In this document: positions 49,027-57,959 of the stretch, piece by piece
Layout: every line of letters begins with the position of its first letter
Position numbering within the stretch: the stretch's first letter is position 1
NCBI RefSeq assembly: GCF_007713685.1
Contig: NZ_VMRJ01000005.1
Location: 248,001 to 312,000 of the forward strand
Direction: 5' to 3'
DNA: 64,000 nucleotides
From: Hymenobacter setariae
GTDB lineage: Bacteria; Bacteroidota; Bacteroidia; Cytophagales; Hymenobacteraceae
Notes under the pieces: model-generated
Told to the model about the DNA's origin: nothing
The model's input: only the letters and a program-made list of their open reading frames with translations
Databases searched by the model: none
Translations under genes and position numbers: made by a program

Positions 49027-51573
49027 TTAAAAAGAGTACCCCAGCGTGACCATGTAATTGCGGGGGGCGCCGGGGCTGGCGCGGAAATAGTCGTAGCCGC
49101 CCACGAAGTAGTACTTGTCGAACAGGTTGTTCAGGTTGACGTGGAAGTTGAAGTGGTTGACGGTGTAGAACAGTGCCACGTCGGCCACTGCGTAGCCGGG
49201 CCAGTAAGCCCATTGGTCGGGGCCACCGTCGAGGGGCGTTACCTGGTTTTCGAAGCGGCGGCGGGCTACGAAGTTGCCGCCTACAGCTAGGCCTAGGCCG
49301 CGCAGCGTGGGCGTGAGAAAGGTGTATTTGGCCCACAAGCCGCCCGAGTTTTGGGGGGCGTTGGCGAGGGGCTGGCCTTTTTCGGCGGCTAGGTCGGCCT
49401 CGACTACCTCGGTGTGGTTGAAGGCATAGTTAGCGTTCAGGCTGAAGTTGGGCAGGATGTTACCCGTCAATTCGACTTCCACGCCGCGCGAGCGGGCTTG
49501 GTTTTGGCGGTAGATGGCGGCCCCAGCGGCTGTGAGCGAGCCAGTGTTTACGAGCTGGTTGTGGCGCTCAATCTGGTAGGCGGCCACGGTGGCAAACAGG
49601 GCGCGGTCGAAAAACTCACCTTTCAGGCCGGTTTCAAGCTGGTAGCTGGTTTCGGGACTGAACGGTTCGCTGCGCCCATAGCGCTCGGGAAAGCGGATAA
49701 GCTCGGGCCGCAGCGGGCGGAAGCCCGCGCTATAGCTGGCGAAGTAATTCAGGTTTTCGCGCAGCGCATACGTGAGGCCCGCCCTAGGTAAGAACTTGGT
49801 TTGCGGAATGTTGGTAGAGCCGTCACCGTAGTCGCGTTCGTCGGCAAACAGCTCGTAGCGTGCCCCCAGCAGTACCCCTAGGCGGGGCGTTACCTCTACT
49901 TGGTCTTGCACATAGAGGCCCGTGGTGTGGTAAATCGAGTTGATGTAGTCGGTGAAAAACGCGGGCGTCGGCCGGCGGACGTAGGTGCTCGGGTCGCGGA
50001 TTTCGTAACTTGGGCTGTTGAGGTCAAATTGCAGCGGCGCCACGCGCTGGCTCACTACCCCATTGGCCACGCTGGTTACTACGCGTTGCCGGGCCTCAAA
50101 CATGGCGCTTTCGCGGTCGGTATTGAAGCGGATATAATCGGCCCCGATAACCACTTTATGGACCACCGAGCCAGTAGTGCGATTGGCTACAAAGTAAGCC
50201 GACAAGTTCTTGGTGTACTCCTCAGCGCGGCGGTCGAAGTAGCGCAGGTTCATGATGGAATTGCGCGGCTTGGTCGGGTCCGAGTTGTCGTAGCTGTTGA
50301 GCGTGCGGTGCTCGCTTAGGTTCTCGTTGTACGTGAAGTCTAGGTAAGAGGCATTGAACGACAGCCAGTTGTTGAACTTGTGATTCAGCGACGCATTGAG
50401 GTAGTAGGTGGTCGTGCGGAAATAGTCGCTGGGCTGGCTCAGGGTGAAGGAGCGCGAGACAGCGAAAAGGTCGTTGCTCTTGATGGGTAGGCCGCGGTCT
50501 AGAAACCCGTCGCTGTGCGTGTACACTAGCTCGGCGTTGAGGGTGGTTTTGTCGGTCACCAAAAACGTGACGGTGGGGGCCAGCATCAGCGTGCGCGTGT
50601 CGTTCACGTCGCGGAAGGTGTTGCTTTTCTCGTAGCCCGCATTCACGCGGTAGAGCACGTTTTGCTTGTCGGTGAGCGGGCCGGTGAAGTCGGCTGTGGC
50701 GCGCATGGTATTGAAGCTGCCGGTCGAAAACGTCATGGCTTTGCGCTCGGTGGCCAGCGGCTTTTTGGTCACCATGTTGATGGTGCCGCCGGGGTTGATG
50801 TCGCCAAATAGCGCCGCGCCCGGCCCTTTTAGCACCTCCACGCGCTCTAGGTTCACCGTGAGTGGCGCCTGCGTAAAGGCGTTGCCGTAGCTAAAACCCG
50901 ACCGCAGGCCATTGAGCAGCCGGAAGCCGCTTTCATAGCCATTGCGAAAGCCACGAATGGTAAAGTCATCGTAGTGAGAATATTGCGCCACGCCGGCCAC
51001 GTTCTTCACTACGTCGGTGAGGCGGTAGGCTTGGCGGTCATCCATCAGCTCCTTGGTTACGGTCGAGATGGACTGCGGCACGTCGATAAGGTCGGTCGAG
51101 GTGCGCGTGCCGACTAGGCTGTAATCGCTTTTGTAGGTCGTTTCCTGGCGGCCTAGCACCTCCACTTCCTGGATGGCGTTGGAGCTGGTTGTCAGCTTAA
51201 AATCGGCGATGGCGCTGGGGGAGTCGGCGCTCAGCAGCACCGTGCGGCGCGCCTCTTGGTGCCCTAGGCTGCGGGTGATGAGCGTGTACGAGCCCAGCGG
51301 CAGCTTATCCAGCGTGAAACGGCCCTGCGCATCGGTCAAGGTCGCAAATTGGCCGGTTTGTTCCACTACCGAAATACCTTCCAACGCCTGTCCGCTTGGC
51401 CCGGCTACGTGGCCGGTAATGACCCCTAGGGTCTGGGCCGAGGCTGTAATGGTGAGTAGCAACAGTAAGCTCCAGATGCTCAGAACACGTGTCAGCTGCA
51501 AATTGGCCAGCCTACTTGCGCAACATAGTTTATAAGAAATAGATGAGTTATCAGTGTAAGCAATGGCCTTCAT
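49027..51573 (-). CDS. TonB-dependent siderophore-type receptor
   Basis: An outer membrane receptor of 848 residues. The N-terminus is a long basic lead followed by a signal helix (LSIWSLLLLLTITASAQ, ending at about 47). Then a carboxypeptidase-like domain (50-135, GVITGHVAGPSGQALEGISV), a plug (150-290) with the siderophore-receptor pattern DVPQSISTVTKELMDDR and AGVAQYSHYDDFTIRGF, and the barrel to a C-terminal aromatic YMVTLGYSF. The plug matches the TonB-siderophore class best, so ferric siderophore uptake is likely. A TAnnTTTG box lies 38 bases upstream with an 8-bp inverted repeat around the expected -33 region. An ABC-2 exporter follows on the same strand. Confidence 0.9.
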   Translation of the reverse strand: MKAIAYTDNSSISYKLCCASRLANLQLTRVLSIWSLLLLLTITASAQTLGVITGHVAGPSGQALEGISVVEQTGQFATLTDAQGRFTLDKLPLGSYTLITRSLGHQEARRTVLLSADSPSAIADFKLTTSSNAIQEVEVLGRQETTYKSDYSLVGTRTSTDLIDVPQSISTVTKELMDDRQAYRLTDVVKNVAGVAQYSHYDDFTIRGFRNGYESGFRLLNGLRSGFSYGNAFTQAPLTVNLERVEVLKGPGAALFGDINPGGTINMVTKKPLATERKAMTFSTGSFNTMRATADFTGPLTDKQNVLYRVNAGYEKSNTFRDVNDTRTLMLAPTVTFLVTDKTTLNAELVYTHSDGFLDRGLPIKSNDLFAVSRSFTLSQPSDYFRTTTYYLNASLNHKFNNWLSFNASYLDFTYNENLSEHRTLNSYDNSDPTKPRNSIMNLRYFDRRAEEYTKNLSAYFVANRTTGSVVHKVVIGADYIRFNTDRESAMFEARQRVVTSVANGVVSQRVAPLQFDLNSPSYEIRDPSTYVRRPTPAFFTDYINSIYHTTGLYVQDQVEVTPRLGVLLGARYELFADERDYGDGSTNIPQTKFLPRAGLTYALRENLNYFASYSAGFRPLRPELIRFPERYGRSEPFSPETSYQLETGLKGEFFDRALFATVAAYQIERHNQLVNTGSLTAAGAAIYRQNQARSRGVEVELTGNILPNFSLNANYAFNHTEVVEADLAAEKGQPLANAPQNSGGLWAKYTFLTPTLRGLGLAVGGNFVARRRFENQVTPLDGGPDQWAYWPGYAVADVALFYTVNHFNFHVNLNNLFDKYYFVGGYDYFRASPGAPRNYMVTLGYSF

Positions 51574-51611
51574 TCAAAATCACAAAGTGCTATTTTGACC
51601 TTTGTGAAGAA

Positions 51612-51619
51612 CAAATGTA
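51612..51619 (-). promoter_or_regulatory. TAnnTTTG -7 box for the siderophore-type receptor
   Basis: TACATTTG on the minus strand, 38 bases before the ATG at 51573. Confidence 0.55.
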
Positions 51620-51620
51620 G

Positions 51621-51657
51621 TTTATGCATCGTCTTATTTGAAACTATGTTGCATAAA
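51621..51657. promoter_or_regulatory. candidate operator: spaced 8-bp inverted repeat
   Basis: TTTATGCA (51621-51628) and TGCATAAA (51650-51657) form a perfect inverted repeat with 21 bases between them. Reading with the receptor gene, it begins next to the -7 box and covers the -33 region, where a repressor would block transcription. The surrounding sequence is AT-rich. Iron control is a guess from the gene served. From 51658 to 51790 nothing else is recognised. Confidence 0.4.
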
Positions 51658-51790
51658 ATAATAATCGCTAATTCTTCCTGTATGCTGACGTGGCGCCCTA
51701 CTCCTGGCTCCCGGCCCAAAGTGATAGAGGAGCCGACCGCAACCAGCTAGCAGCCTAACTGGGCGGTATTTGCTAGAAGGCGCACGAAAA

Positions 51791-51820
51791 AGCCCTTCGC
51801 CAAATAGGTGGCGAAGGGCT
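51791..51820 (-). terminator. terminator after the MBOAT gene
   Basis: Arms 51791-51802 and 51809-51820 (12 bp, perfect, 6-base loop), followed on the minus strand by a T run. It ends the SGNH-SGNH-MBOAT operon. Confidence 0.85.
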
Positions 51821-51886
51821 CCCAGAAATGAAATAGTCAACGCGCCGCAAACGGGCGTATATGCAAAATCTGTTTGAATCTGCGGT

Positions 51887-53377
51887 CTAGAATTGGAAGT
51901 AGATAAACGGCTGAATCTCGGCCGATTTCACTTGGATAACCAGCCAAATAACCACCGTCACGACCACCGCTTGGGTTACTACAGAGCGGCAACCCATGGC
52001 GCCTTCGAGCTGGAAGGTGAAGCCATCGGGGATGGCGTGTAGCAGATACCCTAGGGCCACCAGCACGAATACGGCGCGGAAGCTGGCGACCACTTGGGGC
52101 AGTAGGTCGGGCCGCAGGTTGTGGGTAATTTGGTGGATAACTTGGGTGGCGATGTCGAAGGTGCCGGCGCGGAAGAATATCCAGCAGAAGCACACGAAAT
52201 GGAAGGTTATAAACCAGCCGAGCAGCTTGATAAACCAGTTGTCGCCGGGCTTGAAAATCTTCTGGAAGAGCTTATCCACTGCCAGTGCCGCACCGTGCAG
52301 GGCGCCCCACAGCACGAACGTGAGCGATGCACCGTGCCACAGGCCACCTAGAAGCATGGTCAGAAATAGATTAATGTACTGGCGCACCACACCCTTACGG
52401 TTGCCACCCAGCGGGATGTAGAGGTAATCGCGCAACCAGCTCGACAGCGAAATGTGCCAGCGCCGCCAAAACTCGGTGATGCTGGTGCTTTGGTAGGGCG
52501 AGAGAAAGTTGGGCGGCAACTTGTAACCTAGGAGCAGCGCGATGCCGATGGCAATATCAGAGTAGCCCGAAAAGTCGCAGTAAATCTGCATGGCGTAGCC
52601 GTACACGCCGAGCAGGTTTTCGATGCCGCTGTAGCGGGTGGGCATGTCGAAAATGCGGTCTACATAGTTGAGGCTGATGTAGTCGGAGATGATGGCTTTC
52701 TTGAACAAGCCCGCCGCGATGAGCACCACCGCCCGGCCCATGTCCTCGCGGGAGAGGAAGGGCTTTTTGGGAATTTGGGGTATGAAATCGGAGGCCCGCA
52801 CGATGGGGCCAGCCACGAGCTGCGGGAAGAAGGACACGAAAAATGCAAAGTCCCAGATGTTGCGCAGCGGCTTTATCTGGTTGCGGTACACGTCGAGGGT
52901 GTAGCTCAGGGTCTGGAAGGTGTAGAACGAGATGCCTACCGGCAGCAGCACGTGCAGCACCGGCACCGGCTGGCCGGTGAGCGCCTGGTAGCCACTGAGG
53001 AAGAAGTTGGTGTACTTGAAGTAAAACAACATCCCTAGGTTGACTATCAGGCTGAGTGTGAGCAGTAACTTACGCTTCGTTTGACTGCTGGAATCGGCTA
53101 TCCAGAGTGCGAAGTTGTACTCGACGATGGTCGAAAAAACTAGCAGTAGGAAGTACCAGCCACTCGACTTGTAGTAAAAAAACAGCGAGAAGGCCGTGAC
53201 GTAGAGCAGCCGCGCCCGGTGGTGCCCGCGCAGCAACTGGTAGATGCCTAGGAATCCTAGAAACAGCAATAAAAAGAACCCCGTGTTGAATATCATCGGG
53301 CTCTTGGGGCTGTAGGCAAATTGGCCCAGCAGCCGGTCGAAATCGATGTTATCGAGTAGGGAACGCAGCAAATCCAT
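51887..53377 (-). CDS. MBOAT O-acyltransferase (AlgI/DltB-like)
   Basis: A multi-pass inner-membrane acyltransferase of 496 residues with about eleven helices. MBOAT marks: WYFLLLVFSTIVEYNFALWI, LPVGISFYTFQTLSYTLDVY, the SITEFWRRWHISLSSWLRDY loop, GGNRKG and the catalytic His region MLLGGLWHGASLTFVLWGAL with a second His in LHGAALAVD. It is close to AlgI, which passes acetyl groups across the membrane for alginate. The start overlaps the end of the upstream SGNH gene by 29 bases, so translation is coupled. With two SGNH proteins it should form an extracytoplasmic acetylation machine. The polymer it modifies is not identified; the polysaccharide genes at 10-16 kb are one candidate. Confidence 0.93.
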   Translation of the reverse strand: MDLLRSLLDNIDFDRLLGQFAYSPKSPMIFNTGFFLLLFLGFLGIYQLLRGHHRARLLYVTAFSLFFYYKSSGWYFLLLVFSTIVEYNFALWIADSSSQTKRKLLLTLSLIVNLGMLFYFKYTNFFLSGYQALTGQPVPVLHVLLPVGISFYTFQTLSYTLDVYRNQIKPLRNIWDFAFFVSFFPQLVAGPIVRASDFIPQIPKKPFLSREDMGRAVVLIAAGLFKKAIISDYISLNYVDRIFDMPTRYSGIENLLGVYGYAMQIYCDFSGYSDIAIGIALLLGYKLPPNFLSPYQSTSITEFWRRWHISLSSWLRDYLYIPLGGNRKGVVRQYINLFLTMLLGGLWHGASLTFVLWGALHGAALAVDKLFQKIFKPGDNWFIKLLGWFITFHFVCFCWIFFRAGTFDIATQVIHQITHNLRPDLLPQVVASFRAVFVLVALGYLLHAIPDGFTFQLEGAMGCRSVVTQAVVVTVVIWLVIQVKSAEIQPFIYFQF

Positions 53378-54611
53378 CCTGAAGCGCGAGGTAAAGTAGT
53401 AGGCCCTGCAAGTCGTAGCCCGAGCGAGTGAAGTGAATTAAATCGGCCTGGGCTAGCCCGGCTGCTCGCCACTGGGCCATGCTGCCGTAGCCACCCTGCA
53501 CGGCAGCAAAATCCCAGTAAGCCAGGTCGTGGGCCTGCGCATAGGCGCGCAGGATGCCCGATACCCGCGCAAACTCGGGGTTGCGGTAGCGGCGGGCACG
53601 GTACGAATCGGCGGGGGCTACTAGCAGCACTTCAGCCTCGGGGGAGCGCCGGCGCAGGCTGCGCACCAGCGTATCGAGCTGCGCGGTAAAGCGCTCGGGC
53701 GTGTATTTGGGATAATACACGTCGTTGGTACCTAGAGAGATAATGAATAAATCGGGCTGAAGCAGCGGTAGCTGGGCCAGAAACTGCGGCGTGCGGTTGT
53801 ACTGGTGCACCTGCGCCCCATTGATGCCGATGGCGTGGTAGAGCACACCGGGCTTACCATTTTCCAGCACTAGGCCATAAAGCACGCCGCTAGTTTGGGC
53901 GGCGGTGCGGCGGGTAGTGCGCAGCGTCACGAGGGTGCGGAGTGAGTCGAGGGGCAGTGTATCGGCCACGCTGCGGCCCGCGCCGGGCACGGTACCTAGG
54001 AGCTTGTGCTGCGGCGTGAGCACCTGCCAATCAAAAGTTGTCGGGCCGGGCTGGCGCAGCACCGTCAGGGAGTTAAACTGATATGCCGGCCAATACCGAA
54101 GCGGAATGCGCAGGGTGAAGGCCGCGCCTGAGTCGGCGGTAGCGAGCGAGATGCCGCTCAGGCCCACCGGTAGCGTGCTATCGGGCTGCGCCGCCAGCAC
54201 GCGCTTCGAGCGCCAAGTGCCGCGGACTGAGGCAGTGCGGTAGGTGGGTGAGCCGTTGGTGCGCGCCACTTCGTAGGGAAATATCAGGCCACGGCCGGCA
54301 TTGCCGTAGGTGCGCTGTAGCTCGTGCCGCACGCGGTCGGAGTAGTCATCGGCCTGAATGTGCGAGTCGCCTAGGTGCACAATGCTCACGCGGCTGCCGG
54401 GCAGCGCCGCGGGTTGCTGCCTAGGTTGCCGCAGCCGCTGGTAAAAGCGCTGGAGGCCGATGGTCGCGTTCTCGATGTGGTTGGCCGAGGTGCGCAGGAA
54501 GGGATGGGCCCGCTGCAAGCTGTCGAGCTGGCTGCGGGGCGCTTGCTGCGCGTGCGCCATGCCGCCGGCCAGCAGCCAGCCCAGCAAGAGCAGATAAGAA
54601 AGCAAGCGCAT
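53349..54611 (-). CDS. exported SGNH/GDSL-type hydrolase-fold protein
   Basis: A 420-residue exported protein with a signal peptide (LLSYLLLLGWLLAGGMAHAQ). The SGNH fold is marked by block I VSIVHLGDSHIQADDYSDRV (Ser nucleophile), an Asn block in LFIISLGTNDVYYPKYT and a C-terminal D/H block (QADLIHFTRSGYDLQG). A beta-rich domain is inserted between block I and the later blocks (about 140-260). Related proteins (AlgX/AlgJ, or PatB-like) act as acetyltransferases on polysaccharides together with an MBOAT partner. It lies between another SGNH gene (6-base gap) and the MBOAT gene (29-base overlap). Confidence 0.88.
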   Translation of the reverse strand: MRLLSYLLLLGWLLAGGMAHAQQAPRSQLDSLQRAHPFLRTSANHIENATIGLQRFYQRLRQPRQQPAALPGSRVSIVHLGDSHIQADDYSDRVRHELQRTYGNAGRGLIFPYEVARTNGSPTYRTASVRGTWRSKRVLAAQPDSTLPVGLSGISLATADSGAAFTLRIPLRYWPAYQFNSLTVLRQPGPTTFDWQVLTPQHKLLGTVPGAGRSVADTLPLDSLRTLVTLRTTRRTAAQTSGVLYGLVLENGKPGVLYHAIGINGAQVHQYNRTPQFLAQLPLLQPDLFIISLGTNDVYYPKYTPERFTAQLDTLVRSLRRRSPEAEVLLVAPADSYRARRYRNPEFARVSGILRAYAQAHDLAYWDFAAVQGGYGSMAQWRAAGLAQADLIHFTRSGYDLQGLLLYLALQDGFAAFPTR

Positions 54612-54617
54612 GTGTAA

Positions 54618-56129
54618 TTACTGAATAGCCGAAGCCGTATCGGGGGCGTAAGTTTGGGCCGCGGCGGGGCCGCTGCTGTCAACGCGAGTGGCAGGCTTGG
54701 TGGTGGGGCCAGGAGTGGGGTGGGCGTACTGCTGCATCAGAAAATCGAAGAGCAGGCCCGCGATTTTGTGCGCGCCTCGGGAGTTGACGTGGGTATAGTC
54801 TTTATTAGCCAAGGCCGGTGATTCTTCGACCCAGCTCACCATCGAGTTTTCGCCGCCCATCGCTTCAAACAAATTCCAGAACGCGGCGTGGTTGCGCTGG
54901 GCCAGCTGCTGCTGCGCGGCCAGCAGCCGGGGCACGCTGGGGTCGGTCTGAAACTCGCCGTCGATGCGCGAGCTTTTATCGCTCATGCCCACGATGAGAA
55001 TGCTGGCGTTGGGGAAGGCGCGTTGCATGCGGTCAACCACGCGGGTCATGGCGCGGGCGTACCAGCCGTAGCTTTTATTGCTGGCCGAGGCCACGTTTAC
55101 ACCGTAGTGCAGAATGATGAGGCGGTAATCGAGCACCTTACCAAACGCCGCCAACTCCTTAAATGGTATGCGGGTGAGCGACATGCCGCTGTTGCCTCGA
55201 AACGAAAAATTGTCGAGCACCACGCCCCTAGAACTCTCGAAGCTGACGCCATACACTGGGCGCGGGCGGTGCGTGGCAAAGGCTAGGCGCATGGTGCGGG
55301 CCGGCACGCCGGGCTTGAGCAGCATGGCATTTACCGCCCTGCTGCCGGTGAGGGCGTGCGGTACCTCGTGGCCGTTGGTGGTCACGAGCACTTCATCGCG
55401 GGCTGCGCCGGGGCCATAGAACAGCTGCGCCTGCTCGAAGCGCCGCACCGCCGCAAACGGCCCGCCCCCCCGAAACTCGGCCCAGCTAGCGCTTGCTGGG
55501 GTGCCAGCTGTGCTATCGCCCGAGGCTAGCGCACGTGGTAAAAATACGTGACCCGAGATACCTAGGGGGTATTCAGTCGGTAGCTTAGGCGTCACCAAGT
55601 TGTACTCCTTCCAGTCGTCGGAAAACGTCTGGTGGATGGTGCCCCGAAAATCGGCTGTAATAGAGTTTATTGGCACGTAGCCCACGCCCGTGCCGCCAAA
55701 CTCGGTTTGGAGGCTATTGCGTAGGTCGCCGGTGATGAGGTCGCCCTCAATCATGGAGTCGCCAAAATAGGCAATGCGCACCGGGCTGCCGTCGGCTTTG
55801 GTTTGGCGCAGGGCGGCCAAAAAGCTGTCAAGGCCGCCTAGGTTAGGCACGCTCGGCGCCCGGGTCTTGGCCGCCACTTCGGCCGAGTCGGGCGGGGCTG
55901 CGGCGGCTACCGTGTCGGCAGGGGTAGCGGTGGCGGGGCCATTGGGGGGCGGCGCATCGAGGCGAGCCACCGCCGTAGGGTCTTTGCGCAAGATGTCGGC
56001 CAGCAGGCGCACGGGCCGCAGCTCCACGCCGCCCACCGTCAAGCCCGGTTTTAAGAGAGAAAGTAGACCTAGGAGGCCTACCGTGAGCAAAACCAGCAAG
56101 AACGGGTTTTGCGAACGCGAAGAATTCAT
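54618..56129 (-). CDS. exported SGNH/GDSL-type hydrolase-fold protein, first of operon
   Basis: A 503-residue envelope protein. A hydrophobic N-terminal helix (PFLLVLLTVGLLGLLSLL) probably anchors it to the inner membrane. After a Pro/Ala linker (about 55-90), block I is VRIAYFGDSMIEGDLITGDL; later blocks are RLIILHYGVNVASA, SILIVGMSDKSS and KDYTHVNSRGAHKIAGLLFD with the C-terminal Asp/His-type residues. It is a paralogue in architecture of the next gene but differs in sequence. The C-terminus is a low-complexity Pro/Thr tail. The ATG at 56129 (not the TTG at 56150) is preferred; a TAnnTTTG box lies 19 bases upstream. Likely partner of the MBOAT acetylation system. Confidence 0.87.
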   Translation of the reverse strand: MNSSRSQNPFLLVLLTVGLLGLLSLLKPGLTVGGVELRPVRLLADILRKDPTAVARLDAPPPNGPATATPADTVAAAAPPDSAEVAAKTRAPSVPNLGGLDSFLAALRQTKADGSPVRIAYFGDSMIEGDLITGDLRNSLQTEFGGTGVGYVPINSITADFRGTIHQTFSDDWKEYNLVTPKLPTEYPLGISGHVFLPRALASGDSTAGTPASASWAEFRGGGPFAAVRRFEQAQLFYGPGAARDEVLVTTNGHEVPHALTGSRAVNAMLLKPGVPARTMRLAFATHRPRPVYGVSFESSRGVVLDNFSFRGNSGMSLTRIPFKELAAFGKVLDYRLIILHYGVNVASASNKSYGWYARAMTRVVDRMQRAFPNASILIVGMSDKSSRIDGEFQTDPSVPRLLAAQQQLAQRNHAAFWNLFEAMGGENSMVSWVEESPALANKDYTHVNSRGAHKIAGLLFDFLMQQYAHPTPGPTTKPATRVDSSGPAAAQTYAPDTASAIQ

Positions 56130-56147
56130 ACCTAGCAGTAGCAGGTG

Positions 56148-56155
56148 CAAAGGTA
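56148..56155 (-). promoter_or_regulatory. TAnnTTTG -7 box for the SGNH-SGNH-MBOAT operon
   Basis: TACCTTTG on the minus strand, 19 bases before the ATG at 56129. Confidence 0.55.
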
Positions 56156-56226
56156 CGGCAACGGGCCAGCCGCGTTGAGATAGCTACTCGTTTTTCCTTC
56201 AGTTTTAGCTCAGGAAAACACAAAAA

Positions 56227-56252
56227 AGGAGCGACCGTTTCCAGTCGCTCCT
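56227..56252 (-). terminator. terminator after the P5C dehydrogenase gene
   Basis: Arms 56227-56235 and 56244-56252 (9 bp, perfect), followed on the minus strand by a run of T. It separates the dehydrogenase from the SGNH operon. Confidence 0.8.
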
Positions 56253-56272
56253 AGATTGGCTAGCCGTTCAGC

Positions 56273-57940
56273 TTAAAAGCCGCCTTTGTCGAGGTTCAAA
56301 TCCTCCTTGGGCGCGGCGCCCATGAAAGGATAAGGATAGTCCGTAGGCGGGTTAAACGTCTCCTTAATAGCGCGGGGCGACACCCAACGCTGCAGGTTGA
56401 GGGCCGAGCCGGCTTTGTCGTTGGTGCCCGAGGCGCGGGCGCCGCCGAAGGGCTGTTGGCCCACCACGGCCCCGGTAGGCTTGTCGTTGATGTAGAAATT
56501 GCCAGCGGCGTTTACCAGGCGCTTGGTAGCCAAGTCGATGGCGTAGCGGTCCTGCGCGAAGATGGCGCCGGTGAGGGCATAAGGCGAGGTCGAATCGACG
56601 AGGTCAAGCGTGGCCTCAAACTCCTTCTCGTCATACACATACACTGTTACGACGGGACCAAATAGCTCGTCGCACATGGTCACGTACTTGGGCGTTTTGG
56701 CCAGAATCACGGTCGGCTCTACGAAGTAGCCCTTCGACTTGTCGTAGCCGCCACCCGCCACGATTTCGGCGTCAGAATCATTTTTGGCGCCGTCGATGTA
56801 GCGGGCCAGCTTGTCGAAGCTAGCCTCGGTGATTACGGCGTTTACGAAGTTGGTAAAGTCTTCGACGTCACCCATCTTGATGCTCGCCAAATCTTGCTTC
56901 ACATAGCCCAAAATCTCATCGGCGAGGTTCGAGGGCAAGTATACCCGCGAGGCCGCCGAGCACTTCTGGCCCTGGTACTCAAATGCGCCGCGCGTGATGC
57001 CCGTGGCCACCGCTTTGGCTTTCGCCGAGGGGTGCGCCACGATAAAGTCCTTGCCGCCGGTTTCGCCCACGATGCGGGGGTAAGACTTGTAATTGGGCAA
57101 GTTCTGCCCAATCTCCTGCCAAATGGTTTGGAAAACCTTGGTCGAGCCCGTGAAGTGGATGCCCGCAAAGTCGCGGTGCTTAAAAATAACGTCGCCGGCC
57201 ACCGGGCCGTCCACATAAATGAGGTTGATAACGCCGGCCGGTACGCCCGCTTCCTCAAACAACTCCATCAGCACCTGGGCCGAATAGATTTGCGGGTAAG
57301 CTGGCTTCCAGACCACTACGTTGCCCATCATGGCCACTGAAGCAGGGAGGTTGGCCGCGATAGAGGTGAAGTTGAACGGCGTGAGCGCGAACACGAAGCC
57401 TTCGAGCGGGCGGTGCTCCAGGCGGTTCCACATACCGGGAGCCGACTCGGGCTGCTGCCGGTAGATTTCCTGCATGAAGTACACATTGAAGCGGAAAAAG
57501 TCAATCAGCTCGCAAGCCGCGTCAATCTCGGCCTGAAACGCATTCTTGCTCTGCCCCAGCATGGTAGCCGCATTGATGCGTGCCCGGTAGGGGCCGGCCA
57601 GTAAGTCGGCAGCCTTCAAGAAAATAGCGGCGCGTTCTTCCCAAGGCAGGTTGGCCCAGGCCGAACGAGCGGCCAGTGCGGCCTCAATGGCTTGGGTCAC
57701 GTGGGCGGCATCGCCCTCGTGGAAGTGCCCTAGGGTATGCTGGTGGTCGTGCGGCGGGTGCAGGCTAATGGTGCGGCCCGTGCGCACTTCCTGACCCCCA
57801 ATATGCATCGGAATGTCGCGCTCAAACTGCTTGAGGCGCTTGATTTCGAGCAACAGCTCGGCCCGCTCGGGCGAATTAGGCGCGTACCCTTTTACGGGCT
57901 CGTTGAGGGGCTTGGGGACTTGGAAAAAGGCGTTGGACAT
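56273..57940 (-). CDS. pruA: L-glutamate gamma-semialdehyde (1-pyrroline-5-carboxylate) dehydrogenase
   Basis: This enzyme oxidises glutamate semialdehyde, the product of proline breakdown, to glutamate with NAD. With the ATG at 57940 it has 555 residues, like the single-function group 1 enzymes. Active-site motifs: E293 in PRIVGETGGKDFIVAHPS and nucleophile C327 in EYQGQKCSAASRVYLPS; the NAD-site FTGSTKVF (263-270) and a late ELFGPVVTVYVY are also present. Upstream in-frame Met codons precede no family sequence and overlap the gene before. It begins 19 bases after a YjjG-like phosphatase gene and they are probably co-transcribed. No proline dehydrogenase gene is in the window. Confidence 0.93.
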   Translation of the reverse strand: MSNAFFQVPKPLNEPVKGYAPNSPERAELLLEIKRLKQFERDIPMHIGGQEVRTGRTISLHPPHDHQHTLGHFHEGDAAHVTQAIEAALAARSAWANLPWEERAAIFLKAADLLAGPYRARINAATMLGQSKNAFQAEIDAACELIDFFRFNVYFMQEIYRQQPESAPGMWNRLEHRPLEGFVFALTPFNFTSIAANLPASVAMMGNVVVWKPAYPQIYSAQVLMELFEEAGVPAGVINLIYVDGPVAGDVIFKHRDFAGIHFTGSTKVFQTIWQEIGQNLPNYKSYPRIVGETGGKDFIVAHPSAKAKAVATGITRGAFEYQGQKCSAASRVYLPSNLADEILGYVKQDLASIKMGDVEDFTNFVNAVITEASFDKLARYIDGAKNDSDAEIVAGGGYDKSKGYFVEPTVILAKTPKYVTMCDELFGPVVTVYVYDEKEFEATLDLVDSTSPYALTGAIFAQDRYAIDLATKRLVNAAGNFYINDKPTGAVVGQQPFGGARASGTNDKAGSALNLQRWVSPRAIKETFNPPTDYPYPFMGAAPKEDLNLDKGGF

Positions 57941-57959
57941 GGGTAGGGGAGGGGATGGA

